This document shows, piece after piece, positions 62,311-64,000 of a DNA stretch of 64,000 bases (position 1 is its first letter; each line of letters starts with the position of its first letter). The position numbers and the translations under genes were made by a program. Below the pieces are notes generated by a model, which saw only the letters and a program-made list of their open reading frames with translations, had not been told where the DNA came from and ran no database searches. The stretch is from assembly GCF_900230195.1 (NCBI RefSeq), contig NZ_OCNE01000020.1, forward strand, positions 1 through 64,000. Reading direction: 5' to 3'. This stretch comes from Streptomyces zhaozhouensis. Its GTDB lineage: Bacteria > Actinomycetota > Actinomycetes > Streptomycetales > Streptomycetaceae.

Positions 62311-64000
62311 TGGCGCAGGCCCACGGTCCGGCCGACGCGGCCACCAGCATCTCCCTGCCGACGGCCACCGGAAGCAGGCCGAAGCCCGCCCGCGCCACGC
62401 CGCACGGGCTCGGCACCTCGCTGCCGCCCGCCGAGGCGCAGAGCAAGGCCAGGGGCACCTTCCCCTACACCGCCGACCTGTGGGCCGAGGGCCTGCTGTG
62501 GGCGGCGGTGCTGCGTTCGCCGCACCCGCACGCCAGGATCCGGTCGATCGACACCACCGACGCCGCCGCCATGCCGGGGGTGCGCGCCGTGGTGACGCAC
62601 GAGGACCTGGAGGGCGACGGGCTGCTCGGGCGGCGGGTCGCCGACCGGCCGGCGTTCGCCTCCGACGTGGTGCGCTACCACGGCGAGCCGCTGGCGGCGG
62701 TCGCCGCCGACCACCCGGAGACCGCGCGGCTGGCGGCGGCGGCGATCGCCGTCGAGTACGAGCCGCTTGACGCGGTCACCAACCCGCAACGCGCCTTCGA
62801 GGCCGAGCCGTTGCACCCCGACGGCAATGTGGTGCGGCACATCCCGCTGCGCCACGGCGACCCCCACGCCACCGGCGAGGTGGTGGTCGAGGGCTTCTAC
62901 CGGATCGGCCGCCAGGACTCGGCGCCCATCGGCGCCGAGTCGGGGCTGGCCGTGCCCCGGCCGGACGGCGGCGTGGAGGTCTATGTCGCCGCCACCGACC
63001 CGCACACCGACCGGGACCGGCTGGCCGGCTGCCTGGGGCTGACCGCGGAGCAGGTGAAGCTCTACGTCACCGGCGTGCCCGGCTCGTTGGGGGACCGGGA
63101 GGACCAGTCGTTCCAGCTGCCGCTGGCGCTGCTGGCGATCCGTACCGGCTGCCCGGTGAAGCTGGCGGCGACCCGCGAGGAGTCGTTCCTCGGCCACGCC
63201 CACCGCCACCCGACGCTGCTGCGGTACTGGCACCACGCCGACCGCGAGGGGCGGCTGGTGAAGGTCGAGGCGCAACTGGTGCTGGACGCCGGCGCGTACG
63301 CCGACGACTCGGCCGAGGCGCTGGCCGCCGCCGTCTCCTTCGCCGCCGGGCCCTATGTGGTGCCCAACGCGGTCGTCGACGGCTGGGCGGTGCGCACCAA
63401 CAACCCGCCCGCCGGCTTTCTGCGCGGCGAGGGCGCGATGCAGGTGTGCGCGGCGCACGAGGGGCAGATGGACCGGCTGGCCGCCCAACTGGGCATGGAC
63501 CCGGCGGAGTTGCGGGCCCGCAACGTGCTGGCCACGGGCGACTCGCTGCCCACCGGGCAGGCGGTCACCTGTCCCGCGCCGGTCGCCGAGCTGCTGGCCG
63601 CGGTGCGCGAGGCGCCGTTGCCCTCGCTGCCCAAGGACGGGCCGATCGAGGACTGGCTGCTGCCCGGCGGCCCGGACGGCGCCGGTGACCCGGCGGCCGT
63701 GCGGCGCGGCGTCGGCTACGCGCTGGGCATGGTGCACATGCTGGGCGCCGAGGGCACCGACGAGGTGTCGACGGCGACGGTCAGGGTCGAGAACAGCACG
63801 GCCACCGTGCTGTGCGCGGCCGTGGAGACCGGGCAGGGGTTCGCGACCCTGGCGCGGCAGGTCGTGCAGGAGGTGCTGGGCATCGACGACGTGGTCGTCG
63901 CGCCCGTCGACACCGACCAGCCGCCGGCCGGGCCCGGCGGTCGCGGCCGGCACACCTGGGTCTCGGCCGGGGCGGTGGAGCGGGCGGCACGGATGGTGCG
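62310..64000 (+). CDS. Molybdopterin-binding subunit, xanthine dehydrogenase family (3' end outside window)
   Basis: 563 complete codons are in the window. ATG 62310 overlaps the previous stop (TGATG), with GGAGGAG upstream. The a/b hammerhead domain has KARGTFPYTADLWAEGLLWAAVLRSPHPHARIRSID. The molybdopterin domain follows with GVPGSLGDREDQSFQLP where classical enzymes have GGxFGxKE, then FLRGEGAMQVCAAHEGQMDRLAAQLGMDP and VETGQGFATLARQVVQEVLGI. The changed first motif makes the substrate uncertain; purine oxidation is only a family-level guess. Confidence 0.9.
   Translation, partial: MAQAHGPADAATSISLPTATGSRPKPARATPHGLGTSLPPAEAQSKARGTFPYTADLWAEGLLWAAVLRSPHPHARIRSIDTTDAAAMPGVRAVVTHEDLEGDGLLGRRVADRPAFASDVVRYHGEPLAAVAADHPETARLAAAAIAVEYEPLDAVTNPQRAFEAEPLHPDGNVVRHIPLRHGDPHATGEVVVEGFYRIGRQDSAPIGAESGLAVPRPDGGVEVYVAATDPHTDRDRLAGCLGLTAEQVKLYVTGVPGSLGDREDQSFQLPLALLAIRTGCPVKLAATREESFLGHAHRHPTLLRYWHHADREGRLVKVEAQLVLDAGAYADDSAEALAAAVSFAAGPYVVPNAVVDGWAVRTNNPPAGFLRGEGAMQVCAAHEGQMDRLAAQLGMDPAELRARNVLATGDSLPTGQAVTCPAPVAELLAAVREAPLPSLPKDGPIEDWLLPGGPDGAGDPAAVRRGVGYALGMVHMLGAEGTDEVSTATVRVENSTATVLCAAVETGQGFATLARQVVQEVLGIDDVVVAPVDTDQPPAGPGGRGRHTWVSAGAVERAARMV

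Overview
The window is a stretch of high-GC actinobacterial chromosome, almost certainly Streptomyces or a close relative. The grounds are third-position GC bias in every convincing gene, frequent GTG/TTG starts, TANNNT -10 boxes, a tmRNA tag (ANTKRDSFALAA), an LAXTG-type sorting signal, and a conserved run mtrAB-lpqB, hpf, secA, gdhB, pkaA-pkaB-prfB, ftsEX, smpB-ssrA, narK-nnaR, malic enzyme, hupA, murA. From memory this resembles the S. coelicolor SCO3015-SCO2945 region in reverse, but no alignment was run. I see no IS element, phage gene, CRISPR array or tRNA.

Layout. 1-160: 3' end of a 5S rRNA gene and a very strong terminator. 0.2-5.5 kb (minus): an overlapping operon of a membrane protein, DUF4129, DUF4350, MoxR ATPase and DUF58. 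5.7-14 kb (plus): mtnA, the MtrA-MtrB-LpqB cell-envelope signalling system, a ComF-like phosphoribosyltransferase, hibernation factor HPF and a NarL-type response regulator. 14-25.4 kb: an AlkZ/YcaQ-like winged-helix protein (minus), secA, small conserved proteins, a HAD hydrolase and the giant NAD-glutamate dehydrogenase. 25.5-29.2 kb (minus): a sugar ABC importer without its own ATPase. 29.6-37.1 kb: an FHA/FtsK-like protein divergent from two membrane Ser/Thr kinases, then prfB. 37.4-44.7 kb: a sortase-anchored acidic repeat protein, a zinc-ribbon membrane protein, ftsEX, an S41 protease, smpB, tmRNA and a penicillin-binding protein. 44.7-49.4 kb: an accessory locus. 49.6-54.8 kb: narK, nnaR and a HelD-like protein. 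55-60 kb: malic enzyme, HU, MurA, YqgE and DUF3039. 60.1-64 kb: a three-subunit molybdo-flavoprotein of the xanthine dehydrogenase family, cut by the window end.

The most unusual part is 44.7-49.4 kb. Two paralogous minus-strand TrmB/LuxR-like regulators share a 78-nt identical block. They stand divergently from a 45-codon secreted peptide, which is followed 22 nt later by an ATP-grasp ligase and a DUF1015 protein. I do not recognise this set as a described pathway and it is my leading candidate for a new peptide-modification, dipeptide-forming or signalling system.

Other themes are: many genes whose -10 box lies 6-9 nt before the start codon, so their mRNAs should be leaderless or nearly so; a hairpin whose loop is the -35 box of the malic-enzyme promoter; an extracellular domain inserted in an ABC permease; and several short intergenic repeats.
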